A stretch of 64,000 nucleotides of DNA from positions 10,658,179 through 10,722,178 of the forward strand of contig CP092880.1 in the NCBI GenBank assembly GCA_030710605.1, read 5' to 3'. Position numbers and translations under genes: made by a program. Under the pieces are notes generated by a model. It had not been told where the DNA came from. It did not search any database and saw nothing but the letters and a program-made list of their open reading frames with translations. Positions 63,390-64,000 of the stretch are shown in pieces. The DNA is from Cordylochernes scorpioides. Its lineage: Eukaryota; Arthropoda; Arachnida; Pseudoscorpiones; Chernetidae. How positions within the stretch are numbered: position 1 is the first letter of the stretch; every line of letters starts with the position of its first letter.

Positions 63390-63655
63390 AGTTCGGCTTC
63401 CATGTAATGTACGACAAAATAAAATTCGATTGAGTGACAGTCGGCACCAGGACAGGAAAAAGGTCTGAAAAACATGTCGAGTTACCAGGTGTGTCCCCTT
63501 CTTACTCAAACAGATCAGTCCGCTTTGAGACACGATGATTGACAGACCCCTCTCTACAGATCTGCCTTGACAGGTGTCGGCTTCACTTACTCTCTCGCCA
63601 TCTCTATGGTGCCATACAACATGCCTCGTTCTTTTGTGTAATCACAATCACGTCT
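63390..63655 (-). repeat. Repeat D, copy 2
   Basis: Inverted match to 46560-46830, about 85-90% identical by eye over 260 bp. The outer boundaries are not sharp and no flanking duplication was found. Confidence 0.7.
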
Positions 63656-63759
63656 GAACTCACTCTAAACATTGTGGCCACCACGACTGCAACCAACATG
63701 CCACACTAAATTCATCCAAAAGGATAACACTACATTACAACATATATATATTATACTAA

Positions 63760-64000
63760 TAATACAAATTTTAACACAAAGCAATAACGCGCCATCTATA
63801 CATATAAAATGAAAGGATTTAAAAGCACGAATGTTTCTTTTATACATAATACAAACTTCCACCGCCCTTTCTGCGATGAAAAAAAAAAAATTGTAATAAT
63901 TATTTCTTTTGCAATGTGTGTCTTTTCGCGTGTATCATCAAAAATTATGTCTACAGACCTTACTGCAATAGTAGAAGTTATTGAATGAGAGAGCTTGGCT
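63760..64000. repeat. F1 family repeat, truncated by window end
   Basis: Starts AATAACGCGCCATCTATACA and contains AAAGGATTTAAAAGCACGAA then ACAAACTTCCACCGCCCTTT, as at 49548-49640. It runs to the window edge, ending AGAGAGCTTGGCT. Confidence 0.7.

Overview
This is AT-rich nuclear DNA from an animal, almost certainly an arthropod and probably a chelicerate. That taxon is an inference from the mix of elements: Penelope-like elements with GIY-YIG domains, RNase H-bearing LINEs, DUF4817-type mariners, Tc1, copia, gypsy and rolling-circle Helitrons. I see no host protein-coding gene, rRNA gene or intact tRNA gene. Nearly all of the sequence is transposable elements, their inverted (fold-back) remnants, and tandem repeats.

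Layout. 1-2889: a LINE copy whose 5' part is inverted. 2937-4393: SINE-like and fold-back repeats. 4762-8090: a Penelope-like fold-back split by a 2.1 kb Helitron. 8241-8401: a repeat carrying a near-canonical hammerhead ribozyme. 8402-17530: a minus-strand LINE containing a complete gypsy insertion (10665-15066, 5-bp TSD) and a tRNA-derived SINE (16338-16740, 13-bp TSD). 17543-19879: a decayed mariner and a LINE tail. 19884-21604: fold-backs carrying two more hammerhead cores. 21605-24190: unrecognised DNA and a possible LTR-element remnant. 24238-26380: a mariner with a Tc1 element (24887-26304) inside it. 26560-27290: a second Helitron. 28708-33309: a young copia element, LTRs about 99% identical, gag-pol open except for one stop codon, inserted into a palindromic repeat that also exists uninterrupted at 22563-22657. 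33480-41900: SINEs, MITEs, Penelope fragments, Helitron-like DNA with tRNA-Gly pseudogenes. 42062-43035: a 58-bp minisatellite. 43036-52540: more fold-backs, a solo LTR (47413-47934) and a Penelope fragment. 52690-58935: a 6.2 kb satellite of about 100 units of 63 bp with a higher-order duplication. 58936-64000: decayed satellite, fold-back repeats and a Tc1 fragment.

The most notable theme is self-cleaving-ribozyme architecture. Two loci (8318-8359 and 20508-20553) have every element of a minimal hammerhead. A third has the core at the centre of a long palindrome. A fold-back family present in at least seven copies carries CTGATGA and GAAA with a co-varying stem II, but in a permuted order I do not recognise. 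Several unrelated families share a hairpin followed by GAAAGC. Hammerheads are established partners of Penelope-like elements, and three or four Penelope fragments with recognisable GIY-YIG-region protein lie in this window, so these repeats are probably related to that retroelement class.
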